A stretch of DNA of 64,000 nt, from assembly GCA_934444735.1 (NCBI GenBank), contig CAKSDE010000010.1:49033-113032 (forward strand). Direction: 5' to 3'. Positions within the stretch are counted from its first letter, which is position 1. Every line of letters starts with the position of its first letter. Below the pieces are notes generated by a model, which was given only the letters and a program-made list of their open reading frames with translations, was not told the origin of the DNA and did not search any database. This DNA comes from an uncultured Clostridia bacterium. GTDB taxonomy: Bacteria > Bacillota > Clostridia > UBA1381. Positions 50,268 to 59,353 of this stretch are shown here, piece by piece. The position numbers were made by a program, and so were the translations under genes.

Positions 50268-51686
50268 ATGTACAACCCCAAATCACCCAAAGCAGAGGAA
50301 TTTATCTGCCACGAGGAAATTTTGGACACCCTCGATTATGCCGAGAAAAACAAAAACAATCTTGAGCTTATCGATGAAATCATTGAAAAAGCAAAGAAAA
50401 GAAAAGGACTCTCGCACAGAGAGGCGGCAGTTTTATTGGACTGCGAAAATGAAGAAAAAAACAGGGAAATCTTCGCGCTTGCCGAACAAATCAAAAAGGA
50501 TTTTTACGGCAACAGAATCGTTATGTTCGCACCGCTCTATCTCTCCAACTATTGTGTAAACGGGTGCGTATACTGCCCGTATCACATGAAGAACAAGCAC
50601 ATTGCAAGAAAAAAGCTCTCGCAGGAGGATATTAAAAAAGAAGTTATCGCCTTGCAGGATATGGGGCATAAGCGCCTTGCGATAGAGGCAGGTGAAGATC
50701 CGGTAAACAACCCGATCGAATACATACTCGAATCGATCAAGACAATCTACAGCATCAAGCACAAAAACGGCGCTATAAGACGTGTCAACGTAAATATCGC
50801 CGCAACGACCGTTGAAAATTATAAAAAGCTGAAAGATGCAGGGATAGGCACATATATTCTCTTTCAGGAAACATACCACAAAGAGAGCTACGAAAAGCTG
50901 CACCCGACAGGTCCTAAGCACAATTACGCATATCATACCGAGGCAATGGATCGTGCAATGCAGGGCGGAATTGACGATGTCGGCTTGGGCGTTCTCTTCG
51001 GTCTGGAGATGTACAGATACGAATTTGCAGGGCTTTTGATGCACGCGGAGCACTTAGAAAGCGCATTCGGAGTTGGTCCGCATACCATAAGCGTGCCGCG
51101 AATCCGCCACGCCGACGATATTGACGCCGACAGCTTTGACAACGGCATAAACGACGATACCTTTGCAAAAATAGTTGCCTGTATCAGAATTGCCGTTCCG
51201 TATACCGGAATGATTGTTTCCACGCGTGAGAGCAAAGCCTGTCGTGAGAAGGTTCTTCATCTCGGTATTTCGCAGATAAGCGGCGGCTCAAGAACAAGCG
51301 TCGGCGGATATGTTGAACCCGAAGAAGATGACAATAAATCCGAACAATTCGACGTTGAAGATAAGCGCAGTCTTGACGATGTGGTTAAATGGCTTATGGA
51401 GATGGAATATATCCCAAGCTTTTGCACCGCCTGTTACAGAGAGGGCAGAACCGGCGACAGATTCATGTCGCTCTGCAAAAAAGGGCAGATACAAAACTGC
51501 TGTCTGCCAAACGCGCTCATGACGCTCCAAGAATATCTGGAAGATTATGCCTCACCCGAAACAAAGGCAATCGGAGAAAAGCTTATCGGCAAAAATATCG
51601 GTACAATCCCGAACGATAAAGTAAGAGAAATTGTAGAAGAGAACCTCGAAAATATAAAAGGCGGCAAGCGTGATTTCAGATTCTGA
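50268..51686 (+). CDS. hydG: [FeFe]-hydrogenase maturation radical SAM tyrosine lyase
   Basis: A 472-residue enzyme that cleaves tyrosine to supply CO and cyanide for the hydrogenase H-cluster. The SAM cluster motif CVNGCVYC (CxxxCxxC) follows FAPLYLSNY. The C-terminal cluster cysteines are in FCTACYREGRTGDRFMSLCK and the Q/N-rich CLPNALMTLQEYLEDYA end. AAGGAG precedes the ATG. hydE, hydF and the hydrogenase itself are not in the window, so the maturation genes are dispersed. It shows the cell makes hydrogen or consumes it. Confidence 0.96.
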   Translation: MYNPKSPKAEEFICHEEILDTLDYAEKNKNNLELIDEIIEKAKKRKGLSHREAAVLLDCENEEKNREIFALAEQIKKDFYGNRIVMFAPLYLSNYCVNGCVYCPYHMKNKHIARKKLSQEDIKKEVIALQDMGHKRLAIEAGEDPVNNPIEYILESIKTIYSIKHKNGAIRRVNVNIAATTVENYKKLKDAGIGTYILFQETYHKESYEKLHPTGPKHNYAYHTEAMDRAMQGGIDDVGLGVLFGLEMYRYEFAGLLMHAEHLESAFGVGPHTISVPRIRHADDIDADSFDNGINDDTFAKIVACIRIAVPYTGMIVSTRESKACREKVLHLGISQISGGSRTSVGGYVEPEEDDNKSEQFDVEDKRSLDDVVKWLMEMEYIPSFCTACYREGRTGDRFMSLCKKGQIQNCCLPNALMTLQEYLEDYASPETKAIGEKLIGKNIGTIPNDKVREIVEENLENIKGGKRDFRF

Positions 51687-51736
51687 TTTCTGTCCGCTTT
51701 TAGCAATATTGTTTTAAAAATAGGCAATATTACTTG

Positions 51737-51765
51737 TTGACTTTTCATCTTTTTAATTTTATAAT
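51737..51765 (+). promoter_or_regulatory. Promoter of the sugar isomerase gene at 51.8 kb
   Basis: TTGACT, 17-base spacer, TATAAT. Downstream, AGCAGATTTTTTCTGCT (about 51779-51795) forms a small leader hairpin. Confidence 0.78.
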
Positions 51766-51821
51766 GATGATAGTATAAGCAGATTTTTTCTGCTCCAAAA
51801 AAAATATTGAGGTGATTTATT

Positions 51822-52679
51822 ATGTATAATTTTCCTATAGGCGCGATGGTTGAATCGTTCAAGTGTGATTTCCGCGATGCTGTTGAAAAAGCGGCGAAAA
51901 TAGGCGTTTCGGGCTTGCAGATGTACTGCACAAACGGTGATCATGCACCCGAGAACATGAATCCGCAAAAAATTAAAGAAGTTTTAGACATCGTTAAAAG
52001 TAACGGTTTGAAATTTTCCGCAATCTGCGGCGATTTGGGGCAAGGTTTCGGAGATCCCGAAAAAAACAAAGCCAATGTTGAAAAATCAAAAAGAATCATG
52101 GAACTGGCAAAAGAGCTGGAGTGCAATATTGTAACAACTCACATCGGCGTCGTTCCGACCGACAAAAGCGTTGACCGCTACAAAATAATGCAGGAGGCTT
52201 GCAAGGAGCTTGCCGATTTTGCAGACAGCGTAAACTCGAAATTCGCAATTGAAACAGGTCCCGAAACATCAAAAACATTAAAGGAATTTTTGGATTCTTT
52301 AAATTCAAAGGGCGTTTCGGTAAACCTCGATCCCGCAAACCTCGTAATGGTAACGGGCGACGATCCTGTTGCAGCCGTACACACATTGGGCGACTATATC
52401 GTACATACGCACGCAAAAGACGGCAACAGATTAAATGTCGGCAATCCCGAATACATATACGGCGTTCTTCACCCCGTTCCGCAGGAATATAACAATATAA
52501 AATTCTTTGAGGAAGTGGCTTTGGGAACAGGCTCGGTTGACTTTAAGAACTATCTGAAAGCGCTTGAAGAAATCGGCTACCGCGGATTCCTGACAATCGA
52601 GCGCGAATGTGGCGATACTCCCGAAAAGGACATCAAAACCGCATATGAATATCTGACAGATATAATCAAAAATAACTAA
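51822..52679 (+). CDS. Sugar phosphate isomerase/epimerase
   Basis: A 285-residue TIM-barrel protein. Likely metal ligands in IETGPETSKT, NLDPANLVMVTGDDP, HTHAKDGNRLNVG and TIERECGDTPEKD. The motif set is closer to inosose/xylose isomerase-like proteins than to the two other isomerases in the window. It has its own promoter and terminator and no sugar gene beside it. Substrate unknown. Confidence 0.9.
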   Translation: MYNFPIGAMVESFKCDFRDAVEKAAKIGVSGLQMYCTNGDHAPENMNPQKIKEVLDIVKSNGLKFSAICGDLGQGFGDPEKNKANVEKSKRIMELAKELECNIVTTHIGVVPTDKSVDRYKIMQEACKELADFADSVNSKFAIETGPETSKTLKEFLDSLNSKGVSVNLDPANLVMVTGDDPVAAVHTLGDYIVHTHAKDGNRLNVGNPEYIYGVLHPVPQEYNNIKFFEEVALGTGSVDFKNYLKALEEIGYRGFLTIERECGDTPEKDIKTAYEYLTDIIKNN

Positions 52680-52685
52680 AAATAT

Positions 52686-52720
52686 GGCGCACACATCTGT
52701 TGAGATGTGTGCGTTTTTAG
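52686..52720 (+). terminator. Terminator after the isomerase gene
   Basis: GCGCACACATCT-GTTG-AGATGTGTGCG followed by TTTTT. Confidence 0.9.
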
Positions 52721-52770
52721 CGATAAAAAAATATCAGATATAAAATTTGGAAAAAATATGTATTTAACTA

Positions 52771-52799
52771 TTGTATTAATCTGCAATATATGATATAAT
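52771..52799 (+). promoter_or_regulatory. Promoter of the YD-repeat protein gene
   Basis: TTGTAT, 17-base spacer, TATAAT. A leader of about 130 bases follows, with stems TTACCAAACGC/GCGTTTGTAA and GTATCG/CGATGATAC, of unknown role. Confidence 0.7.
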
Positions 52800-52933
52800 A
52801 TTTACAGACAGCAGTTACCAAACGCCAATGCGTTTGTAATTGATGTAAATATTGTATCGCTGTGCGGCAATGTATCTTCAGCGCTGCACCGATGATACAA
52901 ATAAAATAAATAAAATTTAAGGGGGAGTTTTTT

Positions 52934-54232
52934 ATGAAAAAACAAATTTTTGCGCTTGCGGCTCTCGCAAGCTTTACAATGTCCGCAACAGCATTTGCGG
53001 CACGCCCGACTATCGTTAAAGTATGAGGGGAGGAAATCGAGTCCGATGTTGCGCCGCAGATTATCAACAACAGAACCTTCGTGCCGCTGCGTGCGATTTT
53101 TGAGGCTTTGGATATAGCTGTAGACTACGATGCCGCAACAAAAACCATAACGGCAAAGGGCGCCGATAAAACATTTGAGCTGACAATCGGCAGCAATATT
53201 GTAAAGGTAAACGGTGAAGAAAAGCAGATTGACGCACCGGCAATAATAAAGGACAACAGAACGCTTGTGCCACTGCGCGCCTGCGCCGAAAGCTTCGGCT
53301 TTGAGGTTGACTGGAATGATAAAACAAGAGTCGCAAAGGTTAAAAAGGGCGTATGGCTTGTGAGTAAAAAGGTAGAATTTGGGTACGCTACCACCACTTA
53401 TCAGTATGATGAAAACGGTAATTTAACTTATGAAGAACATCCTGACGGATATTGGACAAAATATACATATGATGAAAATGACAATAAAACTTATGTAGAA
53501 TATTCTGACGGAAGTTGGCAAAAATATACATATGATGAATACGGCAATGAAACATATTATGAAGATTCTTACGGACAGTGGTCTAAACTTACATATGATG
53601 AGAATGGCAATTTAACTTATGAAGAATCATCTGGAGGTTGGGTAAAACATGCATATGATGAAAATGGCAATGAAACGTATTATGAATATTCTGACGGACT
53701 TTGGCATAAACGTATATATGACGAAAATGGCAATTTAACTTATGAAGAATTTTCTCTCGGGAATCGAAAATATACATATGATGAAAATGGCAATTTAACT
53801 TATGTAGAGGATTCTTACGGAGATTGGCAAAAATATACATATGATGAAAACGGCAATTTAACTTATGTAGAATATTCTGACGGAAGTTGGCAAAAATATA
53901 CATATGATGAAAACGGCAATTTAACTTATGAACAAAATTTTGGCGGGCGGCAGGAAAAATCTACATATGATAAAAATGGCAATTTAACTTATGAAGAACA
54001 TCCTGACGGAATTTGGGAAAAATATACATATGATGAAAACGGCAATTTAACTTATGAAGAAGATCAATTCGGACGGTTGATAAAATATACATATGACGAA
54101 AATAACAATTTGACTTATGCAGAAGATCAATACAGATGGTGGACAAAATATACATATGACGAATACAGCAATAGAATGTCATCGGAAGACAGCGACGGCA
54201 ACACAACCGAATATGTATATATAGTACGCTAA
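52934..54232 (+). pseudogene. Secreted copper-amine-oxidase-N/YD-repeat protein gene with in-frame TGA at codon 31
   Basis: A good RBS (GGGGGAG) and ATG 52934 open a 432-codon frame interrupted once, by TGA at 53024-53026, in phase with everything after it. Before the stop: signal peptide MKKQIFALAALASFTMSATA. After it: a copper amine oxidase N-terminal-like domain (about 32-140, two copies of the IINNRTFVPLRAIFEALD-type motif), then about 13 YD/RHS-like repeats of about 21 residues (TYDENGNLTYEEHPDG) with near-identical 63-bp DNA units. A TGG-to-TGA change would explain the stop. Readthrough, a sequencing error or a restart at GTG 53081 (which would lose export) remain possible. Confidence 0.75.
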
Positions 54233-54235
54233 CAG

Positions 54236-54266
54236 TAAAACTCCACCTCTCGGGTGGAGTTTTATT
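54236..54266 (+). terminator. Terminator after the YD-repeat gene
   Basis: AAAACTCCACC-TCTC-GGGTGGAGTTTT followed by ATTTT. Confidence 0.9.
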
Positions 54267-54345
54267 TTCCCCGCTTAAAAAAGTATTGACAATATATAAA
54301 ACTATCTATAATTTCCGTTTAATCAAAACTTAATATCACAATTCG

Positions 54346-54372
54346 GGGCAATCACAAGATTGCTCTTTTTTA
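54346..54372 (+). terminator. Second small plus-strand terminator
   Basis: GCAATC-ACAA-GATTGC followed by TCTTTTTT. It lies about 35 bases downstream of a promoter-like TTGACA...TATAAT pair (15-base spacer, near 54296-54322). Confidence 0.6.
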
Positions 54373-54380
54373 TAACACAA

Positions 54381-54411
54381 AAAAACTGCCGCTCTGCGGC
54401 AGTTTTTCTAT
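54381..54411 (-). terminator. Terminator of the MsmX-like ATPase gene
   Basis: AAAACTGCCGC/GCGGCAGTTTT stem with T-runs on both strands, 2 bases after the ATPase stop. Confidence 0.88.
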
Positions 54412-54412
54412 A

Positions 54413-55525
54413 TTAGTGCATGAATGCAATTTGTGTTTCTTTATCAAACAAGTGAATCTTATTTGCATCAAATGTAACCTTGATGTTATCATTCATCTTA
54501 GCTGTCGAGCGTTGATTTACTCTTGCTACGAACGGCTGATCTGCAATCTTTAAGTAGAGATATGTTTCAGCACCCATCATTTCTGTTACATCAACGAATG
54601 CGTTTACTGCGTTCTCCGGATTCTGAGTAAGCATAGCCTCATCATCATGAATATCTTCAGGTCTGATACCCAAAACAACTTCCTTACCGATATAATCCTG
54701 AACTTCCTTAGCAGCTACCTTTCCTTCCGGCAGCTTAACGCTCTCTGTTGCAAATTCAACATAAACGCCGTCATCTTTCTTAACAAGCTTACCGTCAACA
54801 AAGTTCATTTGCGGGCTTCCGATAAATCCGCCGACAAACATATTTACAGGCCTCTGATAAAGATTTGTAGGAGTATCTACCTGTTGAATGATACCGTCCT
54901 TCATAACAACGATTCTTGTACCCATTGTCATAGCCTCTGTCTGGTCATGAGTAACGTAAATGAATGTTGTCTGGAGTTTCTTGTGGAGCTTGTTGATTTC
55001 TGTTCTCATCTGAACTCTCAATTTTGCGTCCAGGTTTGACAGAGGTTCATCCATCAAGAATACTTTAGGATCACGAACGATAGCACGACCCAAAGCAACA
55101 CGCTGTCTTTGTCCGCCCGACAAAGCCTTCGGCTTTCTGTCAAGCAAGTGCTCAATATCAAGAATCTTGGCAGCCTCGTTAACTCTTCTTTCAATCTCAT
55201 CTTTAGGAGTCTTTCTGAGCTTTAACGCAAATGCCATATTATCATGAACCGTCATATGCGGATACAAAGCATAGTTCTGGAAAACCATTGCTATATCTCT
55301 GTCCTTCGGCGCAATATCGTTCATCAGCTCGCCGCCTATGTAAAGCTCGCCTTCGCTTATTTCCTCCAAACCTGCGATCATTCTCAATGTTGTTGATTTA
55401 CCGCATCCCGAAGGACCTACAAGAATTATAAATTCCTTATCTTCAATATCAAGTGTGAAATCACTTACGGCTGTAACGCCGCCGGCATATCTTTTGTAAA
55501 TACCTTTTAACTGCAAATCTGCCAT
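54413..55525 (-). CDS. msmX: Multi-sugar ABC transporter ATPase (MsmX/UgpC-like)
   Basis: A 370-residue ATPase. Walker A GPSGCGKSTTLRMIAGLEE, Q-loop MVFQNYALYPHMTV, signature LSGGQRQRVALGRAIV, Walker B VFLMDEPLSNLDAKLR and switch His in VTHDQTEAMTM. A C-terminal OB/TOBE regulatory region (about 245-370) shows LGIRPEDIHDDEA. It stands alone with its own terminator. In Bacillus a single MsmX serves several permeases that lack an ATPase; the orphan permease pair at 0.3-2.2 kb is a likely client (inference). Confidence 0.93.
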   Translation of the reverse strand: MADLQLKGIYKRYAGGVTAVSDFTLDIEDKEFIILVGPSGCGKSTTLRMIAGLEEISEGELYIGGELMNDIAPKDRDIAMVFQNYALYPHMTVHDNMAFALKLRKTPKDEIERRVNEAAKILDIEHLLDRKPKALSGGQRQRVALGRAIVRDPKVFLMDEPLSNLDAKLRVQMRTEINKLHKKLQTTFIYVTHDQTEAMTMGTRIVVMKDGIIQQVDTPTNLYQRPVNMFVGGFIGSPQMNFVDGKLVKKDDGVYVEFATESVKLPEGKVAAKEVQDYIGKEVVLGIRPEDIHDDEAMLTQNPENAVNAFVDVTEMMGAETYLYLKIADQPFVARVNQRSTAKMNDNIKVTFDANKIHLFDKETQIAFMH

Positions 55526-55667
55526 TAAAAAAATCTCCTCTCATTTGCTGGCATCCCAGCTTTTGTTTAATACATAATATATAATAACAAATTTACGACA
55601 AAATGTAAATCCGCAATTTCACTAAATAATTTTTTTTTTATTAATGATATTTACTAAAAAGGCGATT

Positions 55668-57731
55668 TTATTTGTTTTTTTCGGAAACAATCTTGTCTAC
55701 AACGTTCTGCGGAGCCTGTTCATAGCCTGTAAATTCAAACTTGAACATACCTCTTCCCTGGCTCATCGATCTCAGATCTGTCGCATATTTAAACATTTCC
55801 GACATAGGCACGGTAGCCTCAACCATGTTAAGGCCCTCGTATTCACTCTCGCCCATTCCCATAATCTGACCGCGGCGCTTATTTATATCGCCGATTATAT
55901 CGCCCATAATACTTTCTGGGATATAAACCTTAAGCGATCCGATCGGCTCCAACAGAACAGGTTTTGCCTGTTTTAAGCCCTCTTTATACGCAATTGACGC
56001 CGCCGTTTTAAATGCCATTTCGGAAGAGTCAACCGGGTGGTATGAACCGTCCAAAAGCGTTGCTTTCAAGTTCACAACAGGGTACCCTGCAATAACACCG
56101 TGCTCACAGGACTCTCTCAAGCCCTTTTCGACCGCCGGGAAGTAATTTTTCGGCACACTTCCGCCGAATACCTTTTCTTCAAAGGTCAGATCCTCGGTAA
56201 GACCGGGCGCAAATTCAATTTTAACGTGTCCGTACTGTCCGTGTCCGCCCGACTGCTTCTTATGCTTACCTTCAACAGTCGCCGTACCTTTTATCGTTTC
56301 GCGGTAAGGTACAATCGGTTCGGACAGATTAACGTCAACGCCGTATTTCGCCTTCAATTTATTTACTATAATATCTATATGCTGATCGCCCTGACCGTTT
56401 ATCAGAGTCTGCTTTGTTTCGGGATTATTGGTAATGCTGAAGGTCGGATCTTCTTCTCCGAGTCTTGCCAAGCCGCCGACAATCTTTTCCTCATCGCCCT
56501 TTGTAACCGGCGCCACCGCCATAGACAAAACAGGCTCGGGGAACTCAATACCGTTTAATATCATATTCTTATTTTCCGCACAGAGCGTATCGCCGGTTCT
56601 CGACTTATCCAACTTTGCCACAACGCCTATATCGCCCGAATCCACGCTCTTCGTTTCAATCTGTTTTTTACCTTTCAGGAAATAAAGCTTACCAATCTTT
56701 TCGCTCACACCCTTATTCGGATTATAAAGCACGCTGTCCGCCTTGACACTTCCCGAATATACTCTGAACAAAGACATCTTTCCCACATACGGATCTGCGA
56801 TCGTCTTAAAGATAATCGCCGCCGTTGTATCTCCGACGTCCTGCACAACCTCAACAGGCTCACCCGTCTTTGAATCGTGCGCAATTTCCGCTATCTCGTT
56901 CGGGTTCGGCAGATATTTGCCTATACCGTCCATAAGGCTCCTGACTCCGATATTAGAAAGTCCCGAACCGCAATATACGGGATAAATATTGCCGTCCTTT
57001 ACGCCCTTTCTGATAGCCTTTTTGATTTCATCAAAGGTAAATTCTTCTCCGTTAAAATATTTGTTCATCAAAGCGTCGTCGGTTTCGGCAACAGCCTCCA
57101 TTATCATATCACGCAAGGGCGCTACAACCTCGTCCATACCCTCGGGAACCGGAATATCCACTCTGTCCTGTCCCTCGTAGCGTCTTGCCGTCATATCTAT
57201 AATATCGACAAAGCCCTTAAATTCATCGCCCTCTTTTATCGGGTATACAAAAGGCGTAACAGCCTTGCCGAACTTCTCTTTCATTTCTTCAAGAGTTTTT
57301 TGATAATTCGCTCTGTCATCATCTATTTTATTTACAAAAAATACTGTAGGAACGCCCTTCTGGCACGCATATTTAAATACCTGCTCGGTTCCGACAGATA
57401 CACCGCTCCGTCCCGAAAGCACGATAAGCGCCGAATCTGCCGCTCTCAAGCCCTCCTTAACTTCGCCTACAAAGTCGAAATATCCCGGAGTATCGAGTAT
57501 GTTATATTTCATTCCTTTCCATTCTATCGGGGCAACGGCGGTATTTACCGAAATCTTTCTCTTTATTTCCTCAACATCGTAGTCGGTAACCGTATTTCCC
57601 TCGGCAACCGTACCGATTCTGTCGATCGCGCCGCTATTGTAGAGCATTGCTTCCGTAAGAGATGTCTTTCCTGCCTTTCCGTGCCCCATAATCACAATAT
57701 TTCTTATACTGTCCATTCCGTAACTGCCCAT
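55668..57731 (-). CDS. Elongation factor G-like GTPase
   Basis: A 687-residue translational GTPase with all five EF-G domains. G1 GHGKAGKTSLTEAML, G3 DTPGYFDFVGEVKEG (YFD where EF-G has HVD), G4 NKIDDD. Domain IV shows GHGQYGHVKIEFAP and domain V GDINKRRGQIMGMGESE. The altered G1/G3 residues place it in the EF-G-like (FusA2-type) group, separate from canonical EF-G, so GTP hydrolysis on the ribosome may be different. AAGGAGG precedes the ATG. A family A repeat lies about 55 bases upstream. Confidence 0.9.
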   Translation of the reverse strand: MGSYGMDSIRNIVIMGHGKAGKTSLTEAMLYNSGAIDRIGTVAEGNTVTDYDVEEIKRKISVNTAVAPIEWKGMKYNILDTPGYFDFVGEVKEGLRAADSALIVLSGRSGVSVGTEQVFKYACQKGVPTVFFVNKIDDDRANYQKTLEEMKEKFGKAVTPFVYPIKEGDEFKGFVDIIDMTARRYEGQDRVDIPVPEGMDEVVAPLRDMIMEAVAETDDALMNKYFNGEEFTFDEIKKAIRKGVKDGNIYPVYCGSGLSNIGVRSLMDGIGKYLPNPNEIAEIAHDSKTGEPVEVVQDVGDTTAAIIFKTIADPYVGKMSLFRVYSGSVKADSVLYNPNKGVSEKIGKLYFLKGKKQIETKSVDSGDIGVVAKLDKSRTGDTLCAENKNMILNGIEFPEPVLSMAVAPVTKGDEEKIVGGLARLGEEDPTFSITNNPETKQTLINGQGDQHIDIIVNKLKAKYGVDVNLSEPIVPYRETIKGTATVEGKHKKQSGGHGQYGHVKIEFAPGLTEDLTFEEKVFGGSVPKNYFPAVEKGLRESCEHGVIAGYPVVNLKATLLDGSYHPVDSSEMAFKTAASIAYKEGLKQAKPVLLEPIGSLKVYIPESIMGDIIGDINKRRGQIMGMGESEYEGLNMVEATVPMSEMFKYATDLRSMSQGRGMFKFEFTGYEQAPQNVVDKIVSEKNK

Positions 57732-57784
57732 AAGTATTTCCTCCTTAAATTATGTATTTTTTTAACAGTCTTTACTTTTTCAAA

Positions 57785-57937
57785 GGGATAGTAAAAAAGC
57801 TTTGGAATTAACAAACTGAGCCAAAGCTTTAGCTTTGGGTTACCCGACGGCGTACATGGGTACGTCAAGCGGCGAAGTTTGTTGATAGCAAGAACAGGAA
57901 TAATTTTTCTTGCGTTCCGGAGTTTTTTAACATCCCC
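57785..57937. repeat. Short family A repeat
   Basis: About 153 bp from GGGATAGTAAAAAAGC to AACATCCCC. It resembles the short copy at 12.2 kb, with the central stem GACGGCGTACATGGGTACGTC kept by paired changes. It fills half of the 346-bp gap between the EF-G-like gene and ackA; the rest is the ackA terminator and AT-rich sequence. Confidence 0.8.
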
Positions 57938-58019
57938 TCTTATACACTTTTAACAATATTCACCATTTATTCCGGCAATATATTATATATATACCATCAA
58001 GGAGTTATTTATAAACATA

Positions 58020-58062
58020 AAAAATGCAGACAGATAGCCAAAATCTGTCTGCATTTTTTGTA
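58020..58062. terminator. Terminator of ackA
   Basis: AAAAAATGCAGACAGA pairs with TCTGTCTGCATTTTTT; functional on both strands. Confidence 0.88.
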
Positions 58063-58078
58063 TAATTTGCACCATTTA

Positions 58079-59278
58079 TTAACCTTCAACCAATCTCTTG
58101 GTGTCAAGAGCGATCATAAGCTCTTCGTTTGTCGGGATAACAAAAGTTTTTACGGTTGCGCCCTCAGCCGTAACATCTATAGCCTCGCCGCGCTTTTTGT
58201 TCTTTTCTTGGTCAATTGCAACGCCCATAAATTCAAGACCTTCAACGATTGCTTTTCTTGCCTGAGCGTCATTTTCACCGATACCGGCGGTAAATACAAT
58301 TGCATCAACACCGCCCATAGCGGCAGCATATGCGCCGATAAGCTTTTTAACACTGTATGTAAACATATCCAAAGCAAGCTTTGCTCTGGCGTTGCCTTCC
58401 TCAGCCGCTGCCGAAAGATCGCGGAAATCGCTGCTTATGCCCGAAACGCCGAACACGCCTGACTTCTTGTTCATGATATTATCAGCCTCTTTTGCGGTGA
58501 GGTTCTCATTTTCCATTAAGAATGTAACAACTGCCGGATCCATACTTCCCGTTCTTGTGCCCATAACAACACCGTCCAACGGGGTAAAGCCCATTGAGGT
58601 ATCCACGCACTTGCCGTTTTTAACAGCCGAAACGGAAGAGCCGTTACCCAGGTGACAGGTGATAACCTTAAGATCTTTAAGATCCTTGCCCATCATCTTA
58701 GCAACCTCCTGCGAAACAAACTTGTGGCTCGTTCCGTGGAATCCGTACTTTCTTATCTTGTATTTTTCATAGTATTCGTAAGGCAGAGCATACATATAAG
58801 CAGATGCAGGCATTGTCTGGTGGAATGCAGTATCGAATACCGCAACCTGCGGAACGCCCGGCATAATCTTTTCGCAAGCCTCTATACCTGTGATGTTTGG
58901 CGGATTGTGCAGAGGTGCCAAAGGTACACACATCTTCAGAGCCTCAAGAACCTTTCCGTCGATAACATAAGAATCCGCGAAAAATTCTCCGCCGTGTACG
59001 ACTCTGTGACCGACAGCGCCGATTTCCGACATAGACGCAACAACGCCGTATTCTGCGTTTACCAAAGCGTCAATTACCATTTGGATTGCATCGGCATGAT
59101 TCTCCATATGGCTTTCAATTACTGTTTCCATACCTTTTACAAGGTTTTTGTGCGTGAGCTTTGAACCGGCAATACCGATTCTCTCACAAAGTCCCTTTGC
59201 CATAACAGTTACAGTATCCATGTCTATAAGCTGATATTTCAAAGATGAACTTCCGGCATTTATTACCAATACCTTCAT
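58079..59278 (-). CDS. ackA: Acetate kinase
   Basis: A 399-residue enzyme that makes ATP and acetate from acetyl phosphate. Motifs: VLVINAGSSSLKYQLID (start), GAVGHRVVHGGEFF, PLAPLHNPPNITGIEACE, VAVFDTAFHQTMP, KYGFHGTSHKFVS, TCHLGNGSSVSAVKNGK, MGTRTGSMDPAV and VFTAGIGENDAQAR. Length is standard. It follows pta on the same strand, but about 700 bases away, the gap being filled by the 106-bp repeat array. Confidence 0.97.
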   Translation of the reverse strand: MKVLVINAGSSSLKYQLIDMDTVTVMAKGLCERIGIAGSKLTHKNLVKGMETVIESHMENHADAIQMVIDALVNAEYGVVASMSEIGAVGHRVVHGGEFFADSYVIDGKVLEALKMCVPLAPLHNPPNITGIEACEKIMPGVPQVAVFDTAFHQTMPASAYMYALPYEYYEKYKIRKYGFHGTSHKFVSQEVAKMMGKDLKDLKVITCHLGNGSSVSAVKNGKCVDTSMGFTPLDGVVMGTRTGSMDPAVVTFLMENENLTAKEADNIMNKKSGVFGVSGISSDFRDLSAAAEEGNARAKLALDMFTYSVKKLIGAYAAAMGGVDAIVFTAGIGENDAQARKAIVEGLEFMGVAIDQEKNKKRGEAIDVTAEGATVKTFVIPTNEELMIALDTKRLVEG

Positions 59279-59353
59279 TAAACATTACTTCCTTTCATTT
59301 TTTATTTAAATTACTTTTATTTGTATATCCAATATTTTCATACCGCTTTTCCG

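Noticed and set aside
53395..54200. 63-bp repeats as CRISPR or as intergenic repeats
   Set aside because: They keep the reading frame and encode regular YD-type units; there are no spacers.
53589..54206. Minus-strand open frames (His/Tyr-rich repeats such as HHMYIFANF)
   Set aside because: They are the mirror of the repetitive plus-strand gene, without RBS or family features.
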